This document shows, piece after piece, positions 33,956 to 43,118 of a stretch of 64,000 nucleotides of DNA (its first letter is position 1; each line of letters starts with the position of its first letter). The stretch comes from Streptomyces barringtoniae. GTDB lineage: Bacteria; Actinomycetota; Actinomycetes; Streptomycetales; Streptomycetaceae. Where the stretch lies: contig NZ_JAJHNP010000002.1 of NCBI RefSeq assembly GCF_020819595.1, forward strand, positions 372,001 to 436,000. Reading direction: 5' to 3'. A program made the position numbers and the translations under genes. The notes under the pieces are model-generated. The model did not search any database. It worked only from the letters and a program-made list of their open reading frames with translations, and had not been told where the DNA came from.

Positions 33956-36394
33956 TCAGGGCAGCTCCGGAAGGTCCTCCGCGTACAGCAGGGTCAGATC
34001 GTCCGTGCTGGGGTCCGCCAGCTGGGCGACGCGGCTCGCGTGCCGTTCCACCATCGCCTCGAAGGTCTGCCGGGCGGTGCGGCCGTTGCCGAACGCCGGG
34101 CCCTTCGGGATGGCCGTGAAGTACTTCAGCAGCGCCTCGGACGCGCCCGGCGCCAGCCGGTACTCGTGCTCGTCGGTCTGCTGTTCCACGATCCGCAGCA
34201 GTTCCTCGGGACCGTAGTCGCCGAAGGTGATGGTGCGGGAGAAGCGGGAGGCGACACCGGGGTTGACGGAGAGGAAGCGCTCCATCTCCGCCGTGTAGCC
34301 GGCGACGATCACCACCACCGCGTCCCGGTGGTCCTCCATCAGCTTCACCAGAGTGTCGATGGCCTCCTTGCCGAAGTCACGTCCTGCGTCCTCCGGGGAC
34401 AGGGCGTACGCCTCGTCGATGAACAGGACACCGCCGCGCGCCTTCTCGAACGCCTCCTGGGTGCGGATCGCGGTGGAACCGATGTGCTCGCCGACCAGGT
34501 CCACCCGGGACACCTCCACCAGGTGTCCCTTCTCCAGCACACCGAGGGAGGCGAGGATCTCGCCGTAGAGCCGGGCGACCGTCGTCTTGCCGGTGCCGGG
34601 CGAGCCGGTGAAGACCAGATGCCGCTTGACCGAGGCCGCCTTCAGGCCCGCCTGCTGCCGGCGCCGGCCGACCTCGATCATGTCGGTCAGCGCCCGCACC
34701 TCGCGCTTGACGCTCTCCAGGCCCACCAGCGCGTCCAGTTCCCCCAGCACGTCCTTCGACGTCCGCACCGGTTTCCCGGGCTCGGCGACGGCGACCAGGG
34801 GTTCCTGCTCCGTGCTGCGCTGCCCCGGGATCGAGCCGAGCAGCCCGGGGGAGTGCGACACGGTCTGCACGGCGGTCTCGCGGACCGCGGGCCGCCGCAT
34901 GCCGCCGCTCTCGTCGCTGGTGCAGTCCTCCACGACCGGGCCCGCCGCCGACGCGGCGTCCGGTCCGGCGTCGGCGAACTCGTAACCGCCGCGCGCGCAG
35001 CGCTCCGTGCGGCACTTGCGCAGCGTCGCCCGGCAGCCGTCGATCACATGGAAGCCGTACCCGGCGCTGCCGCTGACCCGGCAGTTCAGGAAGCTGCCGC
35101 GGCCGCCCGCGGAGACGTAGAAGCCGGCTTCGGCGGGGGAGTCGACCGTGCAGCGTTCGATGGTCGGGTCGGCGCCCTTGGTGACGATGACGCCGGTCTG
35201 GGTGCCGTCCAGGGAGCAGTTGTTCAGCGTGCCGCCGCTGCCGTGGTCACGGAACCACGCTCCGGTCGCCGCCTCCCGGATCCGGCAGTCGTCGAGCTGC
35301 GCGGTCGCCCCGTCGCTCACCGACACCGCCGTGTTGCGCACCTGCGACAGGTCGCTGTCCACGACGTCCGCGCGCGAACCGCGGTCCAGCACGAACAGGG
35401 CGTCCGGCACGTCGTGCACCCGGCAGGAGTCGAGGACGGCCGTCGCGCCGTCGCTGACCCACACCGCCGGATAGTCGCCCGTGCTGTCGAAGATCTCGCA
35501 CTGGTGGGCGTCCACCCGGGTCCCCGGATCCCACACCGACAGGCCGTTGCGCCCGAACTGACGGACCGTCGTGCGGGTCAGCGTGAGCACCGAACGGGAG
35601 CGCAGGTCGACCGCGTTCTCCGGGATGTCGTGGATGCGGCAGTCGGCGAGCGTGAGCACCGCGTCCGTGTCCAGGGTGACGCCGTCGGCGGTGGTGCGGT
35701 GCACATCGCAGTCGGTCAGATGCGCCGTCGCCCGCTGGGTGACCTGCACACCGGAGCCGCGCACCTCGTAGATCTCGCAACCCACTGCCTCCAGCGCGGA
35801 GTTCTCGCCCGTCACGGTCACCCCGGTGCCCGACGCGTGGTGCACACGGCAGCGCTCCAGGCGCGGATGCGCACCGCCGCGGACGGCCACGCCAGCCTGC
35901 CCGGCGGCGACGACCTCGCACTCCTCGAACACCCCGCTGCCGCCGTCGAGTACGGCGACGCCGATGCCGGCCGGGTTGTCGACGGTGCACCGGCGCACGG
36001 TCGGCCGGGCGCCGCCGCGCACCTCGATTCCCGCGGCGGACCGGGTCACGATCCGCACGTCCATCAGCTCGGGCGTACCCTCCTCGACCAGCAGTGCGGG
36101 CGCCGCCGCGTCCTGGCCCTCCACGTGCAGGTCCTGCACCACGGCCGAGGCGCGCACGGTGAGCGGCACACCGTCCACGGGTGCGATCCGCACCGAACCG
36201 GGGGAGCCCTCGGGGCCACGGAGCGTCACCGCCCGCTGGACCACGAGGTTTTCCCGGTAGGTGCCGGGGGCGATGGTGAGGACGTCGCCGTCGGCGGCGG
36301 CCTCCAGGGCAGCGGCGAGCGATGCGTACTCGCCTGTGCGGCGCCGCCACCGCGACGTACCGGTGTGCGTCACCTGGACCGTGCCCTGTGCCAT
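33956..36394 (-). CDS. Right-handed parallel beta-helix / CbxX-type AAA ATPase fusion
   Basis: The 812-residue protein has two parts. Residues 1-500 form a parallel beta-helix (pectate-lyase-like) opened by EYASLAAALEAAADGDVLTIAPGTYRENLVV, with repeats of about 22-23 residues containing C/D-x-I/V turns. Residues 540-812 form a CbxX/CfxQ AAA domain with Walker A FTGSPGTGKTT, Walker B GVLFIDEAYALSPED, sensor 1 VVIVAGYTAEM and arginine finger VASRFSRTI. EccA-like and CbbX ATPases act as chaperones or remodelers; the helix may be the substrate- or surface-binding part. The ATG at 36392-36394 (MAQGTVQVTHTG) is preferred; the frame continues open to 36544. Confidence 0.88.
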   Translation of the reverse strand: MAQGTVQVTHTGTSRWRRRTGEYASLAAALEAAADGDVLTIAPGTYRENLVVQRAVTLRGPEGSPGSVRIAPVDGVPLTVRASAVVQDLHVEGQDAAAPALLVEEGTPELMDVRIVTRSAAGIEVRGGARPTVRRCTVDNPAGIGVAVLDGGSGVFEECEVVAAGQAGVAVRGGAHPRLERCRVHHASGTGVTVTGENSALEAVGCEIYEVRGSGVQVTQRATAHLTDCDVHRTTADGVTLDTDAVLTLADCRIHDIPENAVDLRSRSVLTLTRTTVRQFGRNGLSVWDPGTRVDAHQCEIFDSTGDYPAVWVSDGATAVLDSCRVHDVPDALFVLDRGSRADVVDSDLSQVRNTAVSVSDGATAQLDDCRIREAATGAWFRDHGSGGTLNNCSLDGTQTGVIVTKGADPTIERCTVDSPAEAGFYVSAGGRGSFLNCRVSGSAGYGFHVIDGCRATLRKCRTERCARGGYEFADAGPDAASAAGPVVEDCTSDESGGMRRPAVRETAVQTVSHSPGLLGSIPGQRSTEQEPLVAVAEPGKPVRTSKDVLGELDALVGLESVKREVRALTDMIEVGRRRQQAGLKAASVKRHLVFTGSPGTGKTTVARLYGEILASLGVLEKGHLVEVSRVDLVGEHIGSTAIRTQEAFEKARGGVLFIDEAYALSPEDAGRDFGKEAIDTLVKLMEDHRDAVVVIVAGYTAEMERFLSVNPGVASRFSRTITFGDYGPEELLRIVEQQTDEHEYRLAPGASEALLKYFTAIPKGPAFGNGRTARQTFEAMVERHASRVAQLADPSTDDLTLLYAEDLPELP

Positions 36395-36626
36395 GGCGTT
36401 GCTGTGCCCCCACCTCGTCGTACTGATGGCTCGCTCCCTCGGGGGACCTGCCGTCGGCGCCGGGACCGCGACCGTGCTCAGCCCCTGGGGCTGGTGCGCG
36501 TTCGCGCTCCCGAAAACCTGCGCGTGCCCCTGCGGTTCGCTCACCCGCGGGTTGTTGCCGAAAGCGCTTCGGCCGGTCCACCGTAGCGTGTGCGTGCACG
36601 GTGGGTTGACCAGAGCCGGAAGGCCG

Positions 36627-37259
36627 TCAGCAGCCGGTGCCCGCCTTGCCCCAGTCCGGGCCCGCCCGGTCCCAGGCCTGGTCCCAGCGTGCGTACCGGC
36701 TGCGGAGCATGTGCCACAGGGTCAGCCGCCTGCCGCTCTCGACCAGGCCCGTGGCCAGCAGGGCCGCGCCGATGCCGGCGAGCACCGCGTGTGTCGTGGC
36801 GGTGAGGGAGTCCAGCGGGCGGGTCGCTATTCGGCCGTGGGGGTCGGTCCAGAGTCCGAAGTGGTCTCCCGGGTGCGGGGACTTGAGGTGCGCCAGGGCC
36901 GTGCCGTGCCGGAGGGTGCCGTCCGGCGCGGTCCAGTCCGCGAGGACACGGTTGCGGGACTCGCGTGCCGCCGTGGTGTCGGGGTCGGTCTCCAGCGGGG
37001 TCTCGCCAAGGTCACGCACCACCGTGGCCATGACGAGGTGGCGCGTGTGCCGCTGTTCGCGCACGGAGCGCTGCAGCGAGGCCTGGGCGGCGGCGCCGAC
37101 CAGGCAGCCGGTCACGGGCGCTGCCACGGCCATCAGCACCAGCGCCACGAGGGCCACCCATGCCTCGGCCAGGTCGGTCGCGCGGCGCAGCGGATTGTGC
37201 CGCCAGCGCCACAGGCCACTGATTGCCCCCACGTCCCCCACCCCCTTTCGCTCCGTCAT
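36627..37259 (-). CDS. Rv1733c-type membrane protein
   Basis: The 210-residue protein has two membrane helices flanking a central extracytoplasmic domain (VALVALVLMAVAAPVTGCLVGAA near residue 35 and ATTHAVLAGIGAALLATGLV near residue 155). The layout and the motif GLWRWRHNPLRRATD at the N-terminus are typical of actinobacterial Rv1733c-family proteins, a dormancy-linked antigen family in Mycobacterium with no known activity. The ATG at 37257-37259 is likely; no good ribosome binding site is visible. Confidence 0.83.
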   Translation of the reverse strand: MTERKGVGDVGAISGLWRWRHNPLRRATDLAEAWVALVALVLMAVAAPVTGCLVGAAAQASLQRSVREQRHTRHLVMATVVRDLGETPLETDPDTTAARESRNRVLADWTAPDGTLRHGTALAHLKSPHPGDHFGLWTDPHGRIATRPLDSLTATTHAVLAGIGAALLATGLVESGRRLTLWHMLRSRYARWDQAWDRAGPDWGKAGTGC

Positions 37260-37419
37260 ATCCCCCGGCGGAGGAGCGCATCCGCAGCCCGGAGCAAGAG
37301 AGAGCGACATCACGTCCACCGCGAGCGGTCACACACGCGGCTTCTCACGAATCTCTCATGTCCTCCCAACGACCGGGACCCGTCCCGGGTTCCCCCCGCC
37401 GGCGAACCGGAGTTGTGCG

Positions 37420-38244
37420 CTACCCCAGCACCCGCACCGGGTCCCCGACCCTGATCGTGCCGCGTGAGAGGGGCACCAGGTTCTGGCCGAACAGCAGCCT
37501 CGATCCGGCCTTGCGGTGCAGCGCCAGGGTGCGCAGGGGCTCCCGGCCGCGTACGGCGGTGTCCTGGTCGACGGTGGTCACGACGCAACGTCCGCTCGCC
37601 TTCGCGATACGGAAGACCACCTCCCCTATGGAGATCCGTGACCAGTGGTCCTCGGCCCAGGCCTCGGTGCCGGCGATGACGGCGTTCGGCCGGAAGCGGT
37701 TCATCGGCAGCGGACCCTCGGCGGCGTGCGCGCCCGCGGCGATCATGGAGTTCAGGGCGTCGAGGGAGGCCGTCGTGGTGACCAGCAAGGGGTAGCCGTC
37801 GGCGAAGCTCACCGTCTCGCCGGGCAGGGCGTACTCGGGGTCGACGGGGCGGCGGGTGGCCGGATCGTCCATGTGGACCAGGCGGACGTCCGCTCCCAGA
37901 TAGGCGCTGCACCAGGCGTGCGCGGCAGTGGCGGCCGGGACCGCTTCGACCTTCGTGCCGAACACGTTCACCGGCACGGTTCCGGCCGGCCCGGGCACGG
38001 ACACCGTCAAGGGCGCCTGGCCCGGCGCCGACAGGCGAACGCCGCCGCCGGCCAGGGGCTCGGCGGCGGCCAGCGCGAGGCGCGACTGTTCGCGCTGTGT
38101 GACGACCTTTCCCCCGTCGTCGATCAGCGTCCAGCGCCGGTCTCCGGCCAGGCCCCAGGGCTCCACCACAGCCTCCCGGGTTGTGTGACCCCGGAACGCC
38201 TTGACCGGATGAACGTGGATCGACTGCAGTTCGGCGTTTCCCAT
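37420..38244 (-). CDS. MOSC-domain protein (YiiM/mARC-like)
   Basis: This 274-residue protein has the N-terminal beta-barrel MOSC_N domain (IHVHPVKAFRGHTTREAVVEPWGLAGDRRWTLID) and the C-terminal MOSC domain with the conserved region RFRPNAVIAGTEAWAEDHW and ASGRCVVTTVDQDTAVRG, where the cysteine is the expected molybdenum or sulfur-carrying residue. Such proteins reduce N-hydroxylated bases or carry sulfur for the molybdenum cofactor. The ATG at 38242-38244 (MGNAELQSIHVH) is used. The window also encodes a molybdenum-dependent xanthine dehydrogenase, but far away. Confidence 0.9.
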   Translation of the reverse strand: MGNAELQSIHVHPVKAFRGHTTREAVVEPWGLAGDRRWTLIDDGGKVVTQREQSRLALAAAEPLAGGGVRLSAPGQAPLTVSVPGPAGTVPVNVFGTKVEAVPAATAAHAWCSAYLGADVRLVHMDDPATRRPVDPEYALPGETVSFADGYPLLVTTTASLDALNSMIAAGAHAAEGPLPMNRFRPNAVIAGTEAWAEDHWSRISIGEVVFRIAKASGRCVVTTVDQDTAVRGREPLRTLALHRKAGSRLLFGQNLVPLSRGTIRVGDPVRVLG

Positions 38245-38287
38245 ACCGCCATCGTGCCAGGAGGCACCGACAGTGACGGGGCGCCGG

Positions 38288-38725
38288 TCAGTAGCCGCGG
38301 TACTGCTGGTTGTTGTACGGGTCCTGGTAGGGAGCCGGGGCGGGCCGCGGCGCGGCGGGGCGCATGGCCTCGTAACCCGTGCCCATGCCCATCGGACGCT
38401 GCTGCTGCGGGGCCTGCGGGCCGGGGTAACCCCGCGGGGCGGTGGCCTGCTGCGGGATGTACGCGGCGGGCGCCTGCTGCAGGGGCGCGGGCTGCGGCAT
38501 CTGCGGGTAGCCGTAGGCGGGAGCCTGCGGGGAGGGTGCCGCCGGGAGGGCGGGCAGGGCCGACGGCAGGGCGGGCAGGTTGCTGCCCGTGTCGTAGGCG
38601 GCGGGGACCCGGATCGGGGCGATCTGCGGGGTGCCGCGCTCGGCGACGAGCGAGTCGTAGATCGGGGTGTCCGGGAAGGAGGCGGAGTAGTAGCCGCCAC
38701 CATAAGTGGAGCGGGGGGAGGTCAT
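38288..38725 (-). CDS. DUF6643 family proline/glutamine-rich protein
   Basis: The 145-residue protein begins with TSPRSTYGGGYYSASFPDTP, a segment I recognise from DUF6643 proteins of Streptomyces, and continues with a low-complexity Pro/Ala/Gln/Tyr region (YGYPQMPQPAPLQQAP, YNNQQYRGY at the end). It is predicted to be disordered and soluble; its function is unknown. TAACTT (38738-38733) ends 7 nt before the ATG, so transcription probably starts at the start codon and the mRNA is leaderless. Confidence 0.78.
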   Translation of the reverse strand: MTSPRSTYGGGYYSASFPDTPIYDSLVAERGTPQIAPIRVPAAYDTGSNLPALPSALPALPAAPSPQAPAYGYPQMPQPAPLQQAPAAYIPQQATAPRGYPGPQAPQQQRPMGMGTGYEAMRPAAPRPAPAPYQDPYNNQQYRGY

Positions 38726-38732
38726 GGCACAT

Positions 38733-38738
38733 AAGTTA
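38733..38738 (-). promoter_or_regulatory. Leaderless -10 box of the DUF6643 gene
   Basis: TAACTT on the minus strand stands 7 nt upstream of the ATG at 38725. No convincing -35 box is visible at 17-18 nt. Confidence 0.45.
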
Positions 38739-39012
38739 AGCCCACGATGTGCTCGTTGGGGAGACCGATAAGAGGGTTGTTTTCCGTGCCTGCAGTGACC
38801 GGGGATCCCCAATCTGAGCGAATTCGGCAAAAAGGGACGTCGGGCCGCGTTTTAATCGTGTAAAGGGCGAGTTCCTGCGGGGTTACCGGCAGTTGGCCGG
38901 GGATCTTCCTGCGCCGGTCGTGGGCGTTGGCCGTACCGGCGAATAGGTTGTGCGGGTAGGGATGACCTGGACGACCGAGGGTGTCCGGAAGCCGACACGG
39001 ATGGGGGCGGGC

Positions 39013-40404
39013 ATGTCCATGCTGAAAGGGGCGAACGCGCCGGTGCCGAGCACGGCGCTGCGCGTGGAACTGGGCTGGCGCTCGGGACCCGGCGTGCCGG
39101 ACGCGGACGCCTCCGCGTTGCTGCTCGCCACCGGGAAGGTCCGCTCCGACGACGACTTCGTCTTCTACAACCAGCCCGCCCATCCCTCCGGCGCCGTGCG
39201 CCACGAGGGCAAGCAGGCGACCGGCGCGGGAGTCACCGACAGCCTGTCCGTCGACCTCGCGCGCGTGGAGGGCGCGATCGAGCGGATCGTCCTCGCCGCC
39301 TCCGCCGACGGCGGAACCTTCGGACAGGTCCCCGGCCTCTACATCGAGGTGACCGACGCCGTGAGCGGCCAGGCGGTGGCCCGCTTCGACAGCCCCGGCG
39401 CGACCGTGGAGACGGCCTTCGTGCTCGGTGAGTTCTACCGCCGCCAGGGCGGCTGGAAGTTCCGCGCCGTGGGCCAGGGCTACAGCAGCGGACTCGAGGG
39501 CCTGGCAACGGACTTCGGCATCACCGTGGACGCACCCCAGCACGCCGCACCGGCCGCCGCGCAACGCCGGGCGACACCGCCCCCGCCTCCCGCGCCCGCC
39601 CCCGTGACACCGCCTCCGCCCCCCGCGTCCACCCCGCTGACACCGCCTCCGCCCCCCGCGCCGACCCCGATGGCGCCGCCCGCACCTCCCGCGCCGTCCC
39701 CCGCGCCGCCGCCTCCGACGATGCCGCCCCCGACGACGCCGTCCGCACCCGTGCCCCCTCCGGCAGCCCAGCCGGTCCGCCTGTCCAAGGTCACCCTGAC
39801 CAAGACGGCGCCCTCCGTCTCGCTCGCCAAGCAGGGCGGCACCTCCGGTGCCATGCGGGTGAACCTGAACTGGCAGATGCACAAAAACCTCTCCGGCTGG
39901 GGCGGCCGGTGGGGCGGCGGGCGAGGGGAGCTGGACCTCGACCTGTGCGCCCTGTACGAACTCGCCGACGGCCGCAAAGGCGTCGTACAGGCTCTCGGCA
40001 ACGCCTTCGGTTCGCTCAACCGGCCGCCGTACATCCACCTCGACGGCGACGACCGCACCGGTGCCGTGGCGAGCGGCGAGAACCTCACCATCAACCTCGA
40101 TCACCGGCAGGACTTCCGGCGCATCCTCGTCTTCGTCACCATCTACGAGGGCGCCAGCTCCTTCGCCGACCTGCACGCCACCGTCACCCTCCAGCCGCAG
40201 CACGGCGCCCCGATCGACTTCTCCCTCGACGAGTGCACCGTGCCGTCCACGGTGTGCGCCCTAGCCCTGATCACCAACACCGGCGGCGACCTCCTGGTGC
40301 AGCGCGAGGCGCGGTATCTGGTGCCGGAGCGCGGAGTGAGCCCGCAGCGGACCATAGACCGCGCCTACGGATGGGGCATGAACTGGACGCCCGGCCGCAA
40401 GTGA
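39013..40404 (+). CDS. Two-domain TerD-family stress-response protein
   Basis: This protein of about 463 residues contains two TerD modules separated by a proline-rich linker of about 70 residues (repeated PPPPPA and TPPPP). The first module starts at [20 protein letters not shown] and holds [18 protein letters not shown]. The second starts near residue 260 ([15 protein letters not shown]) and ends with [22 protein letters not shown]. TerD domains bind calcium and belong to tellurite/stress modules. The second domain is more diverged. The start could be ATG 39013 or 39001, or GTG 38950. No other ter gene is nearby. Confidence 0.85.
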   Translation: MSMLKGANAPVPSTALRVELGWRSGPGVPDADASALLLATGKVRSDDDFVFYNQPAHPSGAVRHEGKQATGAGVTDSLSVDLARVEGAIERIVLAASADGGTFGQVPGLYIEVTDAVSGQAVARFDSPGATVETAFVLGEFYRRQGGWKFRAVGQGYSSGLEGLATDFGITVDAPQHAAPAAAQRRATPPPPPAPAPVTPPPPPASTPLTPPPPPAPTPMAPPAPPAPSPAPPPPTMPPPTTPSAPVPPPAAQPVRLSKVTLTKTAPSVSLAKQGGTSGAMRVNLNWQMHKNLSGWGGRWGGGRGELDLDLCALYELADGRKGVVQALGNAFGSLNRPPYIHLDGDDRTGAVASGENLTINLDHRQDFRRILVFVTIYEGASSFADLHATVTLQPQHGAPIDFSLDECTVPSTVCALALITNTGGDLLVQREARYLVPERGVSPQRTIDRAYGWGMNWTPGRK

Positions 40405-40410
40405 CCGGGG

Positions 40411-41586
40411 TCAGCCCTCGTCCGGCACGGCATCGGGCCGGGCGTACGTGCGGCCCTTCCAGGCGGCACCGCGCCCCCGGTAGTGCTGCACGGCCGAGTC
40501 GACCGTCATCAGGAGGTACAGCAGCGCGGTGAGCGGCAGCAGCGGGGCGAGCCACGGCGGCTGCCGGTAGTAGCGCAGCATCGGCACGTACGTCCCCGCC
40601 ATCACCGCCCACGCCAGAGCGCCGCCGACCTCAGTCACCGCAGAGCCGCCCGCCGCGCCCACGACCACCGCGGCGGGCGGCACCAGGTACACCAGCGCCA
40701 GCCCGGCGACCGTACCGAGGAGCAGCAGCGGGCTGTGCCGCAGCTGGGCGTAGGCGCTGCGCGAGACCATCCGCCACAGGTCGTGCAGCCGCGGATACGG
40801 CCGCACGCTGTCCACCCGGTCGGCCAGCCCCAGCCAGAGGTGCCCGCCGGCGTCCTTCACCGCGCGCGCGAGCGCCACGTCGTCGATGACGGCCTGCCGG
40901 ATGCCGTCCGGGATGCGCGCCTCCTCCGCCATGCCCGCACGCAGCAGGACACAGCCGCCCGCCGCCGCTGCCGTACGCGATCCCTTCCGGCCGATCCACC
41001 GGAAGGGATACAGCTGCGCGAAGAAGTAGACGAACGCCGGGACCACCAGTCGCTCCCACGCGCTCTCCACCCGCAGCCGCGCCATCTGCGACACGACGTC
41101 GAAGCCCCCGGCAAGGGCCGCGGCCACCAGCGTGCGCAGGCTGTCCGGCGCGTGCGCGATGTCCGCGTCCGTCAGCAGCAGATACGCGGGATCACGCGCG
41201 CGTGCCAGGCCGATGCCGTGCCGGACCGCCCACAGCTTGCCCGTCCAGCCCGCCGGCGGCTCACCCGGCGAGGCCACGGTCAGCGGCAGCCCGCCCTGCC
41301 GCCGGGACAGCTCGCGGGCCAGCTCCCCGGTGCCGTCCGTGCTCCCGTCGTCCACCAGGAAGACCTCGGCCCGACCCGGATAGTCCTGCGCCAGCAGCGA
41401 CGGCAGGCTCGCGGGCAGCACCGCGGCCTCGTCCCGGGCCGGTACGACCACACAGACCGACGGCCATGCGTCCGGTTCCCGGCGAGGCGGCAGCCGGACG
41501 TCCGTGCGCCAGAAGAAGCCCTGGCACAGCAGCATCCAGCACCAGGCGGCCAGCGACACGACGGTGATCCACATCAGGGCGCTCAC
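40411..41586 (-). CDS. HpnB-like family 2 glycosyltransferase
   Basis: This 391-residue membrane glycosyltransferase matches the hopanoid-associated HpnB family in size and motifs. An N-terminal helix is followed by a GT2 domain with VVVPARDEAAVLPASL, DDGSTDGT, LLTDADIAHAPDSL and a RTAAAAGGCVLLRAGM segment. The RLHDLWRMVSRSAYAQ region plays the role of QxxRW, and three C-terminal helices follow. It may transfer a sugar to a lipid at the membrane. No squalene or hopene genes are within the window. It is divergent from the racemase gene. Confidence 0.85.
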   Translation of the reverse strand: MSALMWITVVSLAAWCWMLLCQGFFWRTDVRLPPRREPDAWPSVCVVVPARDEAAVLPASLPSLLAQDYPGRAEVFLVDDGSTDGTGELARELSRRQGGLPLTVASPGEPPAGWTGKLWAVRHGIGLARARDPAYLLLTDADIAHAPDSLRTLVAAALAGGFDVVSQMARLRVESAWERLVVPAFVYFFAQLYPFRWIGRKGSRTAAAAGGCVLLRAGMAEEARIPDGIRQAVIDDVALARAVKDAGGHLWLGLADRVDSVRPYPRLHDLWRMVSRSAYAQLRHSPLLLLGTVAGLALVYLVPPAAVVVGAAGGSAVTEVGGALAWAVMAGTYVPMLRYYRQPPWLAPLLPLTALLYLLMTVDSAVQHYRGRGAAWKGRTYARPDAVPDEG

Positions 41587-41643
41587 GCCCGCAGTGTGCC
41601 CCACCCGACAGGCCCGCAAGGCCCGATCGTCTATCGTGGCCGG

Positions 41644-42429
41644 GTGAAGATCGCGCTCATGGACTCCGGAATCGGCCTCCTGCCCGCCGCCGCCGCGGTA
41701 CGGCGGCTGCGGCCCGACGCGGATCTCGTGCTCTCCTGGGACCCGGACGGGATGCCCTGGGGGCCGCGCACCCCGCAGGACATCACCCAGCGGGCCCTCG
41801 CCGTGTGCGAGGCCGCCGCCGCCCACGGGCCCGATGTCCTGATCGTCGCCTGCAACACCGCGTCCGTGCACTCCCTGCCGGTACTGCGGGCCCGCTTCGA
41901 ACCGGATCTGCCGATCATCGGTACGGTCCCGGCGATCAAGCCGGCCGCGGCGGGCGGCGGGCATGTCGCGATCTGGGCGACCCCCGCCACCACCGGAAGC
42001 GCCTACCAGCGGAACCTGATCGAGCAGTTCGCCGCCGGTGCGGCCGTCACCGAGGTGGCCTGCCCGGGCCTCGCTGACGCGGTCCACCACGCGGACGAGA
42101 GCGCGATCGACGCCGCGATCGCCTCGGCCGCCGCCCGCACCCCCGAGGACGTGACCACCGTCGTCCTGGGCTGCACCAACTACGAGCTGGTCGGCGAGCG
42201 CATCCGGGCAGCCGTCCAGCGGCCCGGCCGTCCGCCGCTCGCACTGCACGGCTCCGCAGGCGCGGTGGCCGCGCAGGCCCTGCGCCGGATCGGCGCGGAG
42301 CCGGCCCCGGCCGCCGTCGCCGACACCACCCTCACGGTGCTGCTCAGCGGCCGCGGCGCCACGCTGCCCGACACGGCGCTGTCGTACGAGGAAGGCCGTT
42401 TCCTGCAGGCGGTCACCTCCGTCCGCTGA
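41644..42429 (+). CDS. Glutamate racemase-like (Asp/Glu racemase superfamily) protein
   Basis: The 261-residue protein resembles MurI. ACNTAS with Cys70 and GCTNYELV with Cys177 are the two catalytic cysteine regions, and MDSGIGLLPAAAAVRRLRPDADLV is a MurI-type N-terminus. The usual DSGxGG reads DSGIGL, so it may be a specialised racemase or a paralog of the housekeeping MurI. If active it makes D-glutamate for peptidoglycan. The GTG at 41644 fits the divergent spacing with the glycosyltransferase. Confidence 0.8.
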   Translation: MKIALMDSGIGLLPAAAAVRRLRPDADLVLSWDPDGMPWGPRTPQDITQRALAVCEAAAAHGPDVLIVACNTASVHSLPVLRARFEPDLPIIGTVPAIKPAAAGGGHVAIWATPATTGSAYQRNLIEQFAAGAAVTEVACPGLADAVHHADESAIDAAIASAAARTPEDVTTVVLGCTNYELVGERIRAAVQRPGRPPLALHGSAGAVAAQALRRIGAEPAPAAVADTTLTVLLSGRGATLPDTALSYEEGRFLQAVTSVR

Positions 42430-42534
42430 CCGGCCGCCGGCGCCGCCCGCGCGCCGACCCGCGCTGGTCCACCCGGGGCAGTCACCGTCTGCCACGCCCT
42501 CCCCGCGCAGCGAAACCTGAGTAACCTCATAATC

Positions 42535-43080
42535 ATGAGGGACCCCCGCCACGCCGATGACGGCCCGCAGCCCGAGGTCTGGACCGGGCGCGCCACGAAC
42601 CGGGTCCAGTGGCTGCTGGCGCTGGTCGGCGCGGCGTGTATGGCGCTCGGCATCGAGCTGGCCGTGGACTCGGCATGGACCTCCGGTGTCGCCCCACTGG
42701 CGATGTCGGTCGTGGGCTGCATCGCCGCCGGTCTGCTGGTCCTCTTCGGCACGCTCGCCTTCGTGCACGTCGACCTCAGGCTCGACAAGGAATGCGTCGA
42801 GGTGCGCTGCGGCCACATGGGGCTGCCGCGCCGGCGCATCCCTCTCTCCCATGTGGCAGGCGCCGAGTTCACCGCCCTCGTCACCCCCCGGCACTGGGGC
42901 GGCTGGGGCTACCGGTGGCGCCCGGAGAAGGGCACGGCCGTGGTCGTACGCCGTGGCGAGGGCGTCGTGCTGAGCCTGTGGGACGGCCACACCTTCACGA
43001 TCACCGTGGACAACGCCGAGTCGGCGGTACGGGTCATCAGGGAGCGGCTGCGGACGATCACTCCGGGGTCGGGCCGCTGA
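42535..43080 (+). CDS. Small two-helix membrane protein with PH-like domain
   Basis: This 181-residue protein has two N-terminal membrane helices (residues 22-75, LLALVGAACMALGIELAV and SVVGCIAAGLLVLFGTLAF) and a C-terminal beta-rich segment of PH/bacterial-PH type (HVDLRLDKECVEVRCG, then GTAVVVRRGEGVVLSLWDG and TFTITVDNAESAVRVIRERLRTI). I do not recognise a more specific family. TAACCT ends 7 nt before the ATG, suggesting a leaderless transcript. Confidence 0.75.
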   Translation: MRDPRHADDGPQPEVWTGRATNRVQWLLALVGAACMALGIELAVDSAWTSGVAPLAMSVVGCIAAGLLVLFGTLAFVHVDLRLDKECVEVRCGHMGLPRRRIPLSHVAGAEFTALVTPRHWGGWGYRWRPEKGTAVVVRRGEGVVLSLWDGHTFTITVDNAESAVRVIRERLRTITPGSGR

Positions 43081-43118
43081 GGTCGCGCGCCGCGTAGCGG
43101 CGGGGGGAACGACACCGC

